Assembly (NCBI RefSeq): GCF_000931445.1
Contig: NZ_CP010849.1
Coordinates: 4,340,001-4,404,000, forward strand
Direction: 5' to 3'
Length of the DNA stretch: 64,000 nt
From: Streptomyces cyaneogriseus subsp. noncyanogenus
Lineage (GTDB): Bacteria > Actinomycetota > Actinomycetes > Streptomycetales > Streptomycetaceae
Positions 47,895 to 56,601 of this stretch are shown here, piece after piece (within the stretch, counting starts at the first letter, position 1; every line of letters starts with the position of its first letter). A program made the translations under genes and the position numbers. The notes beneath the pieces were generated by a model. The model saw only the letters and a program-made list of their open reading frames with translations. It ran no database searches and was not told where the DNA came from.

Positions 47895-48278
47895 GTGCCC
47901 ACCGGCAAGGTCAAGTGGTTCAACAGCGAGAAGGGCTTCGGCTTTCTCTCCCGCGACGACGGCGGTGACGTCTTCGTCCATTCCTCGGTCCTCCCCGCCG
48001 GAGTCGAGACCCTGAAGCCGGGCCAGCGCGTGGAGTTCGGCGTCGTCGCCGGGCAGCGCGGCGACCAGGCCCTGTCGCTCACGCTGCTGGAGCCGACCCC
48101 GTCGGTCGCCGCCGCCCAGCGCAAGAAGCCGGACGAGCTGGCCTCCATCGTGCAGGACCTGACGACCCTTCTCGAGAACATCACGCCGATGCTGGAGAAG
48201 GGCCGCTACCCCGAGAAGACCTCCGGCAAGAAGATCGCCGGGCTGCTGCGCGCCGTCGCCGACCAGCTCGACGTCTGA
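47895..48278 (+). CDS. Cold-shock-domain protein with C-terminal extension
   Basis: Residues 1-66 are a cold-shock domain (VPTGKVKWFNSEKGFGFL with RNP1, VFVHSS with RNP2). A 60-residue tail follows, KKPDELASIVQDLTTLLENITPMLEKGRYPEKTSGKKIAGLLRAVADQLDV, which looks helical and may mediate protein contacts. This longer architecture is common in actinobacteria and distinct from the 67-residue form at 16350. It starts with GTG. It is followed at once by a hairpin shared with mqnD. Confidence 0.93.
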   Translation: MPTGKVKWFNSEKGFGFLSRDDGGDVFVHSSVLPAGVETLKPGQRVEFGVVAGQRGDQALSLTLLEPTPSVAAAQRKKPDELASIVQDLTTLLENITPMLEKGRYPEKTSGKKIAGLLRAVADQLDV

Positions 48279-48284
48279 GCCGTT

Positions 48285-48312
48285 CTGTCCGGCTCCCCTA
48301 GGGGAAGGACAG
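48285..48312. terminator. Bidirectional hairpin between the cold-shock gene and mqnD
   Basis: CTGTCC (48285-48290) pairs with GGACAG (48307-48312). Inside, CCCCTAGGGG (48295-48304) is itself a perfect palindrome containing the mqnD stop codon. The structure serves the two convergent genes. Confidence 0.75.
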
Positions 48313-49239
48313 CGCGCCGGGGCCGAGGGCCGGTACCAGGCCCTCGGCCGCCGCGCGGGTGAGCAGCCCCCGCACGGCCGCGTAGCCGTCCTCGCCGAGA
48401 CCGGCGGTGAACTCGTTGACGTACAGCCCGATGTGCTGGTCGGCGACGGCCGGGTCCATCTCCTGGGCGTGCTCCATGACGTACGGGCGGGCGACCTCCG
48501 GGTCGTCCCACGCGGCGCGCACGGAGGCCCGGATGGAGTCGGCCAGCAGCGTCAGCGTCTCCTCGCCCAGCGACCGCTTGGCGATGATCGCGCCGAGCGG
48601 GATCGGCAGCCCGGTGGTGGCCTCCCAGTGCTCGCCCATGTCGGCGAGCTTGTGCAGCCCGTAGTTCTGGTAGGTGAAGCGCGCCTCGTGGATGACGAGG
48701 CCCGCGTCGACCTTGCCGTCCCGCACGGCCGGCATGATCTCGTGGAACGGCATCACCACGATCTCGCCGACCCCGCCGGGCACGGTGTCCGCGGCCCACA
48801 GCCGGAACAGCAGGTACGCCGTCGACCTCTCGCTCGGCACGGCCACCGTACGGCCGCTCAGGTCCGGACCGGCCTCGCGGGTGAGCACCAGCGGCCCGCA
48901 GCCCCGGCCCAGCGCGCCTCCGCAGGGCAGCAGCGCGTACTCGCGCAGGACGTACGGCAGCACCGCGTACGACACCTTCAGCACGTCGAACTCGCCGCGC
49001 TCGGCCATGCCGTTGGTGATGTCGATGTCGGCGAAGGTCACCTCCAGCGCGGGGGCGCCGGGGACGCGGCCGTGGGCGAGGGCGTCGAAGACGAAGGTGT
49101 CGTTCGGGCAGGGCGAGTACGCGATCCGCAGGGGCTCGCCGGCCGTGCGGGTCCCGCCGGTCGCGGACTGCTCACGAGTCGCGGAGGGCTGCGCGCCGGT
49201 CATCGGCTGCTCACTGGTCACGGGCTGCTCACTGGTCAT
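48298..49239 (-). CDS. mqnD: 1,4-dihydroxy-6-naphthoate synthase (futalosine menaquinone pathway)
   Basis: MqnD converts cyclic dehypoxanthine futalosine to 1,4-dihydroxy-6-naphthoate on the way to menaquinone. The protein has the periplasmic-binding-like fold with RIAYSPCPNDTFVFDALAHGRV near the start, the IDITNGMAERGEFDVLKVSYAVLPYV segment, GCGPLVL, PSERSTAYLLFRLW and the catalytic-site stretch VDAGLVIHEARFTYQNYGL. With ATG 49239 it has 313 residues. The first 25 are a repeat-like tail (MTSEQPVTSEQPMTGAQPS), so ATG 49203 is a good alternative. It overlaps the mqnB stop by eleven bases. Confidence 0.93.
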   Translation of the reverse strand: MTSEQPVTSEQPMTGAQPSATREQSATGGTRTAGEPLRIAYSPCPNDTFVFDALAHGRVPGAPALEVTFADIDITNGMAERGEFDVLKVSYAVLPYVLREYALLPCGGALGRGCGPLVLTREAGPDLSGRTVAVPSERSTAYLLFRLWAADTVPGGVGEIVVMPFHEIMPAVRDGKVDAGLVIHEARFTYQNYGLHKLADMGEHWEATTGLPIPLGAIIAKRSLGEETLTLLADSIRASVRAAWDDPEVARPYVMEHAQEMDPAVADQHIGLYVNEFTAGLGEDGYAAVRGLLTRAAAEGLVPALGPGALSFP

Positions 49240-49924
49240 GAGGGTTCCAACTCTCCAGGACGGGCGCCAGCTTCCCGAAGGCCCCCGCGAGGGCGGCGAG
49301 CGCGTCGGGGATGCGCCAGGCGGCCCGGTCGCGGGGGCCGACCGGGTTGGACACCGCGCGCAGCTCCAGGACGGGCACGCCGTGCGCGGCGGCGGCCTCG
49401 GCGACCCCGAAGCCCTCCATGGCCTCGGCCAGGGCGCGGGGATGGCGGGCACCGAGGGCGGCGGCCCGCTCGGCGGTGCCGGTCACGGTGGACACGGTCA
49501 GGACGGTGCCCGGGCGCGCGCCGGTGGCGGCGGCGACCTCACGGACGAGGTCCCCGGGCGGGCGGTGGGTGACGGTGCCGAAGCCCAGCTCGGTGACGGG
49601 CAGGAAGCCCTCGGCGGTCTCGGCGCCCAGGTCGGCGGCGGTGATCTCGTCGGCGACGACGAGGGAGCCGACCGGAGCGTGCGGCGCGAATCCGCCGCCG
49701 ATGCCGGCCGAGACGACCAGCCCGTAGGGGGTGCCGGCGCAGGCGGCGGCGGTCAGCGCGGCGGCGGTGGAGGCGGCCGCGAGCGCGGGGCCGACCCCGG
49801 CGGCCAGCAGGTCCCAGCCGCCCGGGGCGCGGTGCAGCGTCACACCGGGCCGGGACACCTCCCGCACCGGGCCGGACGCGGCACGGGCCACCGCGTCCCG
49901 CTCGGCGGGGACCGCGGTGGCCAC
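49229..49924 (-). CDS. mqnB: Futalosine hydrolase
   Basis: MqnB removes hypoxanthine from futalosine, giving dehypoxanthine futalosine. It has the nucleoside phosphorylase/MTAN fold: VVSAGIGGGFAPHAPVGSLVVADEITAADLGAE, TVLTVSTVTGTAERAAAL, MEGFGVAEAAAAHGVPVLELRAVSNPVGPRDRAAWRIPDAL, with Glu and Asp in the usual catalytic places. The listed GTG gives 231 residues but trims the first beta strand (LNVLVATAVPAER). A CTG at 49951 overlapping the upstream TGA (CTGA), with AAGAAGGACGA before it, would restore a full strand and couple the gene to the DUF2771 gene. It is adjacent to mqnD in one unit. Confidence 0.92.
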   Translation of the reverse strand: MATAVPAERDAVARAASGPVREVSRPGVTLHRAPGGWDLLAAGVGPALAAASTAAALTAAACAGTPYGLVVSAGIGGGFAPHAPVGSLVVADEITAADLGAETAEGFLPVTELGFGTVTHRPPGDLVREVAAATGARPGTVLTVSTVTGTAERAAALGARHPRALAEAMEGFGVAEAAAAHGVPVLELRAVSNPVGPRDRAAWRIPDALAALAGAFGKLAPVLESWNPHDQ

Positions 49925-49947
49925 GAGGACGTTCAGCGGGGACGTGG

Positions 49948-50442
49948 TCAGTCGTCCTTCTTCTTCAGCCGGAAGTTCCACAGCCCGGTGGCCACGTCGC
50001 TGTTCTTCTTCCCGTCGCCGACCCTGACCGAGACCAGGGTGGTGTCGCCCTGCGCCCCGTACTGGGCGTTGAAGAACACGTTGGCCGGGATGGTCTGGTA
50101 CGTCTTCTTGGTGTCGTCGAGCAGCGGCTGACCGTTCATCAGGATCGTCCAGCGCTGGTCGGCGACGTCCGGGTCCACGCCGAAGGCCACGTCGTCCCTG
50201 ATGGGGTCGACCGAGATGGTCTCGATGTCGGTTTCCTTCAGGCAGTCCGTGAGGGCCTTGGTGGTGAGGGCCTTGTCCTCGCCACCGCAGGTGGCCTCGG
50301 CGCTGACCGAGGAGTCGCCGACCGTGATCGTCGACATGGGCGTCGGCTTGTCGCACGCCGACAGGACGAGCAGTCCGGCGGAAACGGCGCCGGCGGCGGC
50401 GACGGCGCGGCGGCGTCGCACAGCGGATTGCAACGTGGTCAT
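49948..50442 (-). CDS. DUF2771 lipoprotein
   Basis: The 164-residue protein has a basic start (TTLQSAVRRRRAVAAAG), a hydrophobic core and the lipobox VLSAC (Cys about 30). A small beta-rich outside domain follows (STITVGDSSVSAEATCGG...ISVDPIRDDVAFGVDPDVADQRWTILMNGQPL) and ends LWNFRLKKKDD. Two mature cysteines (TCGG and DCLK) could form a disulfide. The family is actinobacterial, DUF2771, with no known function. It sits directly upstream of mqnB on the same strand, so it is probably cotranscribed with the menaquinone genes. Confidence 0.88.
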   Translation of the reverse strand: MTTLQSAVRRRRAVAAAGAVSAGLLVLSACDKPTPMSTITVGDSSVSAEATCGGEDKALTTKALTDCLKETDIETISVDPIRDDVAFGVDPDVADQRWTILMNGQPLLDDTKKTYQTIPANVFFNAQYGAQGDTTLVSVRVGDGKKNSDVATGLWNFRLKKKDD

Positions 50443-50501
50443 GGGCGAAGGCTATCGGGCACGTCCAGCCCACCTCCCACCTGGGTACGGCGTGCCGTGC
50501 G

Positions 50502-51887
50502 TCACGCCACCCTCGGCCGCGCCCCGCCGTGCCGCGCCGACCCGATCAGCCCCCGTACGGTGGCCAGCCATCCGGCGGCCACGATCGCGGCGCCCACCGA
50601 CAGTCCCAGGGTGCCGTGGAGCGGCAGCGCGATGCCGATGCCGCCGCCCACCACCCAGGCCATCTGGAGCAGCGTCTCCGACCGGGCGAACGCCGAGGTG
50701 CGCACCGGCTCCGGCACGTCCCGCTGGATCAGCGCGTCCAGGGACAGCTTGGCCAGCGCCTGCGCGAACCCGGCGACCGCCGCCAGACACGCCACCAGCA
50801 CCGCGCCGAAGAACACGGCGGCCGTGACCGCCGCGCCCAGCACACACGCGACGACGGTGACGATGATGATCTCCGGCGCCCGCGCCCTGAGCCAGGCGCC
50901 GACCGCCGTGCCCAGCGCGTTGCCCGCCCCGGCCGCCACGCCCACGATGCCCAGCGAGACGGCCGCGCTCTGCCCGGTCATCGGGTGCTCGCGCAGCAGG
51001 AAGGCGAGGAAGAAGATCAGGAATCCGGACAGGCCCCGGATGGCGGCGTTGGCGCCCAGCGCGTGGGTGACCGCCGGGCCGACCGTGCGCAGCCCCGGCC
51101 GCTTGACCGGCTTGAGGTGCGGCCCGTGCAGATGCGCCTCGTCGGCGGCGAGCAGCGCGGTGTCCTCGCCGCGCGCCGAGTCCACCTTCGGCGGCAGGGA
51201 GAACGACAGGAACGTTCCGGCAACGAAGATCACGAAGGCGCCGTACAGCGGCCAGCGCGGCCCGATCTGCTGGAGCCCCGCCCCGATGGGCGCGGCCGCA
51301 CCGGTGGCGAGCAGCCCGCACAGCGTGACCCGGGAGTTCGCCTTCACCAGCGAGAAACCGGGCGGCAGCAGCCGTGGCACCACCGCGCTTCTGACCACCC
51401 CGTACGCCTTGGACGCCACCAGCACCCCGAGCGCGGCCGGATACAGCTCCAGGCCGCCGGTCACCACCGCCCCGGACAGCACCAGGGCCAGCAGCGCCCG
51501 GGTGAGCATCGCGCCCGCCATCGCGGCGCGGCGGCCGTGCGGGACGCGGTCCAGCAGCGGCCCGATCACCGGCGCGAGCAGGGTGAAGGGGGCCATGGTG
51601 ATGGCGAGGTAGAGGGCGACGCGGCCCCGGGCCTCGTCGGTGGGGACGGAGAAGAAGACGGTGGAGGCGAGCGCCACGGTGATCATGACGTCGCCGGCGC
51701 CGTTCACCCCGTGCAGTTCGATCAGTTTGCCGAGCCCGGACTCGCCGGCGCCGTGCGCGTGTGTGGCCCGGCGGATGGAGCGGGCCGTTCCGGTCACCGG
51801 CAGGTGCAGGGCACGGCCCACGGCGCGGAAGCGCCCGGGACCGCGTCCCCGGCCCCCGCCCTTGAAATCCGTCCGCGCGGCTGCCAC
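50502..51887 (-). CDS. MFS transporter
   Basis: The 461-residue membrane protein has about twelve helices in two halves, separated by a cytoplasmic loop (about 245-275, DSARGEDTALLAADEAHLHGPHLKPVKRPG). MFS-like loop motifs include GPLLDRVPHGRRAAM between helices 2 and 3. The N-terminal 55 residues are cytoplasmic and basic (DFKGGGRGRGPGRFRAVGRALHLP). Drug efflux or metabolite export is possible; nothing in the context identifies a substrate. The GTG at 51887 lacks a strong ribosome site, and a later start is possible. It is divergent from the DUF3027 gene. Confidence 0.83.
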   Translation of the reverse strand: MAAARTDFKGGGRGRGPGRFRAVGRALHLPVTGTARSIRRATHAHGAGESGLGKLIELHGVNGAGDVMITVALASTVFFSVPTDEARGRVALYLAITMAPFTLLAPVIGPLLDRVPHGRRAAMAGAMLTRALLALVLSGAVVTGGLELYPAALGVLVASKAYGVVRSAVVPRLLPPGFSLVKANSRVTLCGLLATGAAAPIGAGLQQIGPRWPLYGAFVIFVAGTFLSFSLPPKVDSARGEDTALLAADEAHLHGPHLKPVKRPGLRTVGPAVTHALGANAAIRGLSGFLIFFLAFLLREHPMTGQSAAVSLGIVGVAAGAGNALGTAVGAWLRARAPEIIIVTVVACVLGAAVTAAVFFGAVLVACLAAVAGFAQALAKLSLDALIQRDVPEPVRTSAFARSETLLQMAWVVGGGIGIALPLHGTLGLSVGAAIVAAGWLATVRGLIGSARHGGARPRVA

Positions 51888-52221
51888 CTCGTCATAGTGC
51901 CCCGAGTCGGCCCCGGCTAAGGCGGTACGGCGCCACCGGCGCACGGATGGAGCTGAACGGGCCGGGTGAGACGCGGCCGGGGCGAAGAGGAAACCGCCGT
52001 CGGTGTAGGCCCAGCGGATGGGAGAAGGTAGCGTGCGTAGCGCGCCGTGGCGAACGTTCTCGGCCGCGCGCCGTACGAGCATCCCGCAGAATGGATGACG
52101 TAGGCGTGCCCGAGCGCGATCGGGCGCGGACGTCGACGCGGTCCCCGGGTCCGCTCCGTCCGCCCCCCTTCCGCCGGCAGTGGCGCACTTGTGAGACGGC
52201 GTATGGAGAGAAGCGATACCT
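51888..52221. other. Divergent intergenic region without a visible gene
   Basis: These 334 bases separate the MFS and DUF3027 genes and should hold both promoters. A small inverted repeat (GCCCGAGCGCGATCGGGC, about 52109-52126) is the only clear structure. Short reading frames here have no ribosome site or codon bias in their favour. Confidence 0.5.
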
Positions 52222-53136
52222 GTGAGCGCAGCGACAACGCGAAGCCGCACCCCTGACCGCCTGTGCGCCGAGGCCGTCGACCTCGCCCGGTCCGCGGCCG
52301 AGGAGGCCGCCGCGCCCGGCGTCGTCGGCGAGCACGCGGGGCTCGTGTCGGAGGGCGACCGCGTTGTCACGCACTTCTTCGAGTGCAAGGAGCTCGGGTA
52401 CCGCGGCTGGCGCTGGGCCGTCACCGTCGCCCGCGCCTCCCGCGCCCGGATCGTCACCGTCGACGAGGCGGTGCTGCTGCCCGGCCCGGACGCGCTCCTC
52501 GCCCCCGAGTGGGTGCCCTGGAGCGAGCGGCTGCGCCCCGGCGACCTGGGCCCCGGCGACCTGCTGCCCACCGACGCCGAGGACCTGCGCCTGGAGCCCG
52601 GCTGGACCGGCGAGGACGAGCCGCCGCCGAACTCCGCCGTCTCCGACGAGATGGCCGACCTCGTGGAGGCCGAGGACGCCGAGGTCACGAGCCGGCCCCC
52701 GGCCGTGCCCCGGCGCGGCTCGATCGCCGCGGTCGCCGAGGAAGTCGGCGTGCACCGCGCCCGGGTCCTGTCCCGCTACGGCCTGCACACCGCCGCCGAC
52801 CGCTGGGAAGAGGCGTTCGGCCCCAAGACCCCGATGGCGCAGGCGGCCCCCGCCTCCTGCGTGAGCTGCGGCTTCCTGCTCCGCATCGGCGGCTCTCTCG
52901 GACAGGCGTTCGGGGTGTGCGCCAACGAGTTCTCCCCGGCGGACGGCCGCGTGGTCTCCCTGGCCTACGGCTGCGGCGGCCACTCGGAGGCCGCGGTCAT
53001 GCCGAAGCCCCCGCAGCCGGCCCCGCCGGTGATCGACGAGACCCGCGTCGACCCCTTCCCGCTGCGCCCCGCCGCCGACTCCGGCTCGGTCCCGGTGACG
53101 GAGGACGCGACGACGGCGGAGCTGGGCCACTCGTAA
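52222..53136 (+). CDS. DUF3027 domain protein
   Basis: The 304-residue cytoplasmic protein matches the actinobacterial DUF3027 family over much of its length: CAEAVDLARSAAEEAAAPGVVGEHAGLVSEGDRVVTHFFECKELGYRGWRWAVTVARA, ALLAPEWVPWSERLRPGDLGPGDLLP, VLSRYGLHTAADRWEEAFGPKTPMAQAAP. A Cys set (CVSCGFLLRIGGSLGQAFGVCANEFSPADGRVVSLAYGCGGHSE) could bind zinc. The function is unknown. It starts at GTG 52222, with GGAGAG eleven bases upstream. It precedes the sacsin-type ATPase gene by 117 bases on the same strand. Confidence 0.85.
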   Translation: MSAATTRSRTPDRLCAEAVDLARSAAEEAAAPGVVGEHAGLVSEGDRVVTHFFECKELGYRGWRWAVTVARASRARIVTVDEAVLLPGPDALLAPEWVPWSERLRPGDLGPGDLLPTDAEDLRLEPGWTGEDEPPPNSAVSDEMADLVEAEDAEVTSRPPAVPRRGSIAAVAEEVGVHRARVLSRYGLHTAADRWEEAFGPKTPMAQAAPASCVSCGFLLRIGGSLGQAFGVCANEFSPADGRVVSLAYGCGGHSEAAVMPKPPQPAPPVIDETRVDPFPLRPAADSGSVPVTEDATTAELGHS

Positions 53137-53253
53137 GGCACGCGGAGCGTTCCGCACGCGTCGCCCCGGGGCCGTCCCTCCCGCCCCGCTCCCCGGCGTG
53201 GCCAGGTCCCGCAGAGCGGTACCTTCGTGGTCTCGCCGAGGAGGAGAGTGAAC

Positions 53254-56200
53254 GTGAGCAAGTTCGTGCGGCCCGCCGCCGAGGGTGCCGACCCGTTCGG
53301 TACGGCACGTCTGCGCCGCGGAGTGCTGGACGCCTGGGCCACCAGCCCCGCCCGGTTCCGTGAGGACGCCAACGCCGAGGAGGACCTGGTCCTGGGTGGC
53401 TACCGGGACCGGCTCGTCGTCGAGCTCGCCCAGAACGCCGCCGACGCCGCCGCCCGCGCGGGCGTACCGGGACGGCTGCGCCTCACCCTGCGCGACGGGG
53501 TCCTGTTCGCCGCGAACACCGGCGCCCGCCTCGACGCGGCCGGTGTCGAGTCGCTGTCCACGCTGCGCGCCTCCGCCAAGCGGGACACCCACGAGGGGGC
53601 GGTCGGCCGGTTCGGCGTCGGCTTCGCCGCCGTCCTCGCGGTCACCGACGAGCCCGCCATCCTCGGGCGGCACGGCGGGGTGCGCTGGTCCCTGGCCGAG
53701 GCCCGCGACCTGGCCGCCGAGACCGCCCGGCACAGCCCCGGCCTAGGGGACGAGATCCGCCGCCGGGACGGTCATGTCCCGCTGCTGCGGCTGCCGTTCG
53801 CCGCCGAGGGCAGCGCGCCCGAGCCGTACGACACGGTCGTCATCCTGCCGCTGCGCGACACCGCCGCCGCCGATCTCGCCGAACGGCTCCTGAACGCCGT
53901 CGACGACGCCCTGCTCCTGGCCCTGCCCGGTCTCGAAGAGGTCGTCATCGAGACGGACGAGGTCCGTACCCTGCGCCGGCACGCCGACGGCCCCCTGATC
54001 GTCGTGGAGGACTCACGCGAGGGCACCACCCGCTGGCGCACGGCGTCCGCGCACGGCCCCCTCACCCCCGACCTGCTCGCCGACCGGCCGGTGGAGGAGC
54101 GGCTGCGCCCCCACTGGTCCGTCACCTGGGCGGTGCCGGTCGACACCGAGGGCGCCCCGGCCCGCCCCCGCACGGCCCCCGTCGTCCACGCGCCCACCCC
54201 CAGCGACGAGCCGCTCGGCGTGCCCGCCCTGCTCATCGCGTCGTTCCCGCTGGACTCCACCCGCCGGCACACCGCGCCCGGCCCGCTGACCGACTTCCTG
54301 GTGCAGCGGGCGGCGGACGCCTACGCCGGACTCCTCGCCGACTGGCGCCCGGTGACCGCCGGGATCATCGACCTCGTCCCCGGCCCGCTGGGCAAGGGCG
54401 AGCTGGACGGCGCGCTGCGCCGGGCCGTCCTCGACCGGCTGCCCCGCACCTCCTTCCTGCCGCCCGCCGTGGCCCCGCGGGAGGAGGACGCCGACCTGCC
54501 GGAGTCGCTGCGGCCCCGCGACGCCGAGGTGGTGGAGGGCGCGGGCGCCGACACCGTACGGGTCCTGGCCGACGTACTGCCGACCCTGCTGCCCGCCGGG
54601 CTGGAGCGGCGCGCGGAGCTGCGCACGCTGGGCGTGGCGCGGGTTCCGCTGACCGACGCGATCGACCGGCTGGCGGGGCTGGAGAAGGAGCCCGGCTGGT
54701 GGCGGCGGCTGTACGACAGCCTCGCGGGCGTCGACCCGGACCGGCTGTCCGGCCTGCCCGTGCCGCTGGCCGACCGGCGGACGACGATCGGGCCCCGGCA
54801 GGTCCTGCTGCCCACCCCGGACGCGGTGGGCGTCGACCCGGAGGTCCTCGCCCGGCTCGGCCTCAAGGTCACCCATCCGGACGCCGCCCATCCCCTCCTG
54901 GAGAAGCTCGGCGCCCTCCCGGCCACCGCGCGGGCCGTGCTCACCACACCCCAGGTGCGGGCGGCCGTCGCCGCGTCCCTGGACGACGAGGGCGCGGTGT
55001 CCTGGGAGGAGGACGCCCTGGACGCCGACGAACTCGCCGACACGGTCCTCACCCTCGTCCGGGAGGCGGGCCTGGAGCCCGGCGACGAGCCGTGGCTCGG
55101 CGCGCTGGCCCTGCCCGACGAGGACGGCGAGCTGTCACCGGCCGGCGAACTCGTCTTCCCCGGCGGCCCCTTCGCCCAGGTCATGCGGGAGGACGAACTG
55201 CCCGCCGTCGACGCGGAACTGGCGCGGAAGTGGGGGCCGGAACCGCTGGCCGCCTGCGGCGTGCTGGTGGACTTCGCCCTCGTCCGCGCCACCGACGTCG
55301 TCCTCGACCCCGACGAACTCGAGCCGCGCGACGGCGACTTCCCCGAGCCCGACGACGCCGGGCTGCTGGACGCCGTCGACGTGTGGTGCGAGGACATCCT
55401 GGACCGCTTCCCGGACAGCCCCGTCCCGCCGGTCGCCACCGAGATCGTCGCCGTGCGCGACCTGGACCTGGTGGACGACGACAAGTGGCCGCAGGCCCTG
55501 GCGCTGCTGTCGCGGCCGCCGCTGCGGGACGCGCTGGTCCAGCCGGTGCGCGTCCTGCTGCCGGACGGCACCCACGAGGTCGTACGGCCGTACACGGCGT
55601 GGTGGCTGCGCGGGCACCCGGTGCTCGACGGCCGCCGCCCCGCCGGGCTGCGCGCGGCCGGCGGCGACCCGCTGCTGCGCGGCCTGTACGACGAGGCCGA
55701 CGCGACCGGCTTCGACGACGAGCAGGTACTGCGCGCGCTGGGCGTCCGCACCTCGGTCGCGGCGCTGCTGGACGAACCGGGCGGCGCCGCCGAACTGCTG
55801 GACCGCCTGGCCGACCCCGACCGCGAGGTCACGCCCGCCCAGTTGCACGCCCTGTACGGCGCGCTGGCCGAGCTGGACCCCGAGCAGGTCACCCTGCCGG
55901 ACGAGCTGCGCGCGGTGGTCGACGGCCGGGTGGAGGTGGTGGACGCGGCCGACGCGGTGGTCTGCGACTCGCCGGACCTGCTGCCCTTCACCGAGGGCGT
56001 GCCGCTGCTGCCCGTGCGTCCCGCGCTCGCGGCCGAGCTGGCGGAGCTGTTCCAGACCCGGCGGCTGAGCGAGTCGGTCACCGGCCGGGTCGACTCCGAG
56101 GGCACCGAGCACGAGGTGCCGGAGGCGGTGCGCGCCCTGCTCGGCCCACGCACCCCCGCGTCCTACCTGGAGCACGAGGAACTCGTCGTGGACGGTGTGG

Positions 56201-56373
56201 AGATCGACTGGCGCCTCACCGACGACGGCGTCCTGCACGCCGCCACCCTGGAGGGCGTGGCCGCCGGCCTCGCCTGGGCGTCCGGCCAGTGGCCCCGCCG
56301 CTTCGAGGTGGCGGCCCTGCTGGAGGACCCGACCCGCACGGCGGAACTGGCCCGGGACCGCTGGTTCGACTGA
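53254..56373 (+). CDS. Large protein with sacsin N-terminal-like ATPase domain
   Basis: The 1039-residue protein begins with a GHKL/Hsp90-type ATP-binding domain (about 35-210): the N box VVELAQNAADAAARAG, DGVLFAANTGARLD, STLRASAKRDTHEGAVGRFGVGFAAVLAVTDEP. The rest is acidic, helical and without recognised domains. Sacsin-like modules act as chaperone-type ATPases, but bacterial members are uncharacterised to my knowledge. GTG 53254 is favoured because GGAGGAGAG lies at proper distance; two earlier in-frame GTGs sit on top of that site. DUF3027 lies upstream and may share its function. Confidence 0.88.
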   Translation: MSKFVRPAAEGADPFGTARLRRGVLDAWATSPARFREDANAEEDLVLGGYRDRLVVELAQNAADAAARAGVPGRLRLTLRDGVLFAANTGARLDAAGVESLSTLRASAKRDTHEGAVGRFGVGFAAVLAVTDEPAILGRHGGVRWSLAEARDLAAETARHSPGLGDEIRRRDGHVPLLRLPFAAEGSAPEPYDTVVILPLRDTAAADLAERLLNAVDDALLLALPGLEEVVIETDEVRTLRRHADGPLIVVEDSREGTTRWRTASAHGPLTPDLLADRPVEERLRPHWSVTWAVPVDTEGAPARPRTAPVVHAPTPSDEPLGVPALLIASFPLDSTRRHTAPGPLTDFLVQRAADAYAGLLADWRPVTAGIIDLVPGPLGKGELDGALRRAVLDRLPRTSFLPPAVAPREEDADLPESLRPRDAEVVEGAGADTVRVLADVLPTLLPAGLERRAELRTLGVARVPLTDAIDRLAGLEKEPGWWRRLYDSLAGVDPDRLSGLPVPLADRRTTIGPRQVLLPTPDAVGVDPEVLARLGLKVTHPDAAHPLLEKLGALPATARAVLTTPQVRAAVAASLDDEGAVSWEEDALDADELADTVLTLVREAGLEPGDEPWLGALALPDEDGELSPAGELVFPGGPFAQVMREDELPAVDAELARKWGPEPLAACGVLVDFALVRATDVVLDPDELEPRDGDFPEPDDAGLLDAVDVWCEDILDRFPDSPVPPVATEIVAVRDLDLVDDDKWPQALALLSRPPLRDALVQPVRVLLPDGTHEVVRPYTAWWLRGHPVLDGRRPAGLRAAGGDPLLRGLYDEADATGFDDEQVLRALGVRTSVAALLDEPGGAAELLDRLADPDREVTPAQLHALYGALAELDPEQVTLPDELRAVVDGRVEVVDAADAVVCDSPDLLPFTEGVPLLPVRPALAAELAELFQTRRLSESVTGRVDSEGTEHEVPEAVRALLGPRTPASYLEHEELVVDGVEIDWRLTDDGVLHAATLEGVAAGLAWASGQWPRRFEVAALLEDPTRTAELARDRWFD

Positions 56374-56601
56374 GCACAGCCCTGCGCCGCCCTGTGCCAA
56401 CCGGCACCGGGCGGCGCGGATCAGCGCGGACACGGAAGGGACACAGAAGAGAAACGATCTTCACATCCGTGCAACCTCCGCCCGCCGGAGCGCATCTGAG
56501 CAGGTGAGCCAAGAGGCTCCTTGAACGCTGGGCTCCGGCGTGGCGACGCGCCACATGGGGGGACGACGACTGCCGGGGCCCCTTCTCCACATGGGGATCA
56601 C

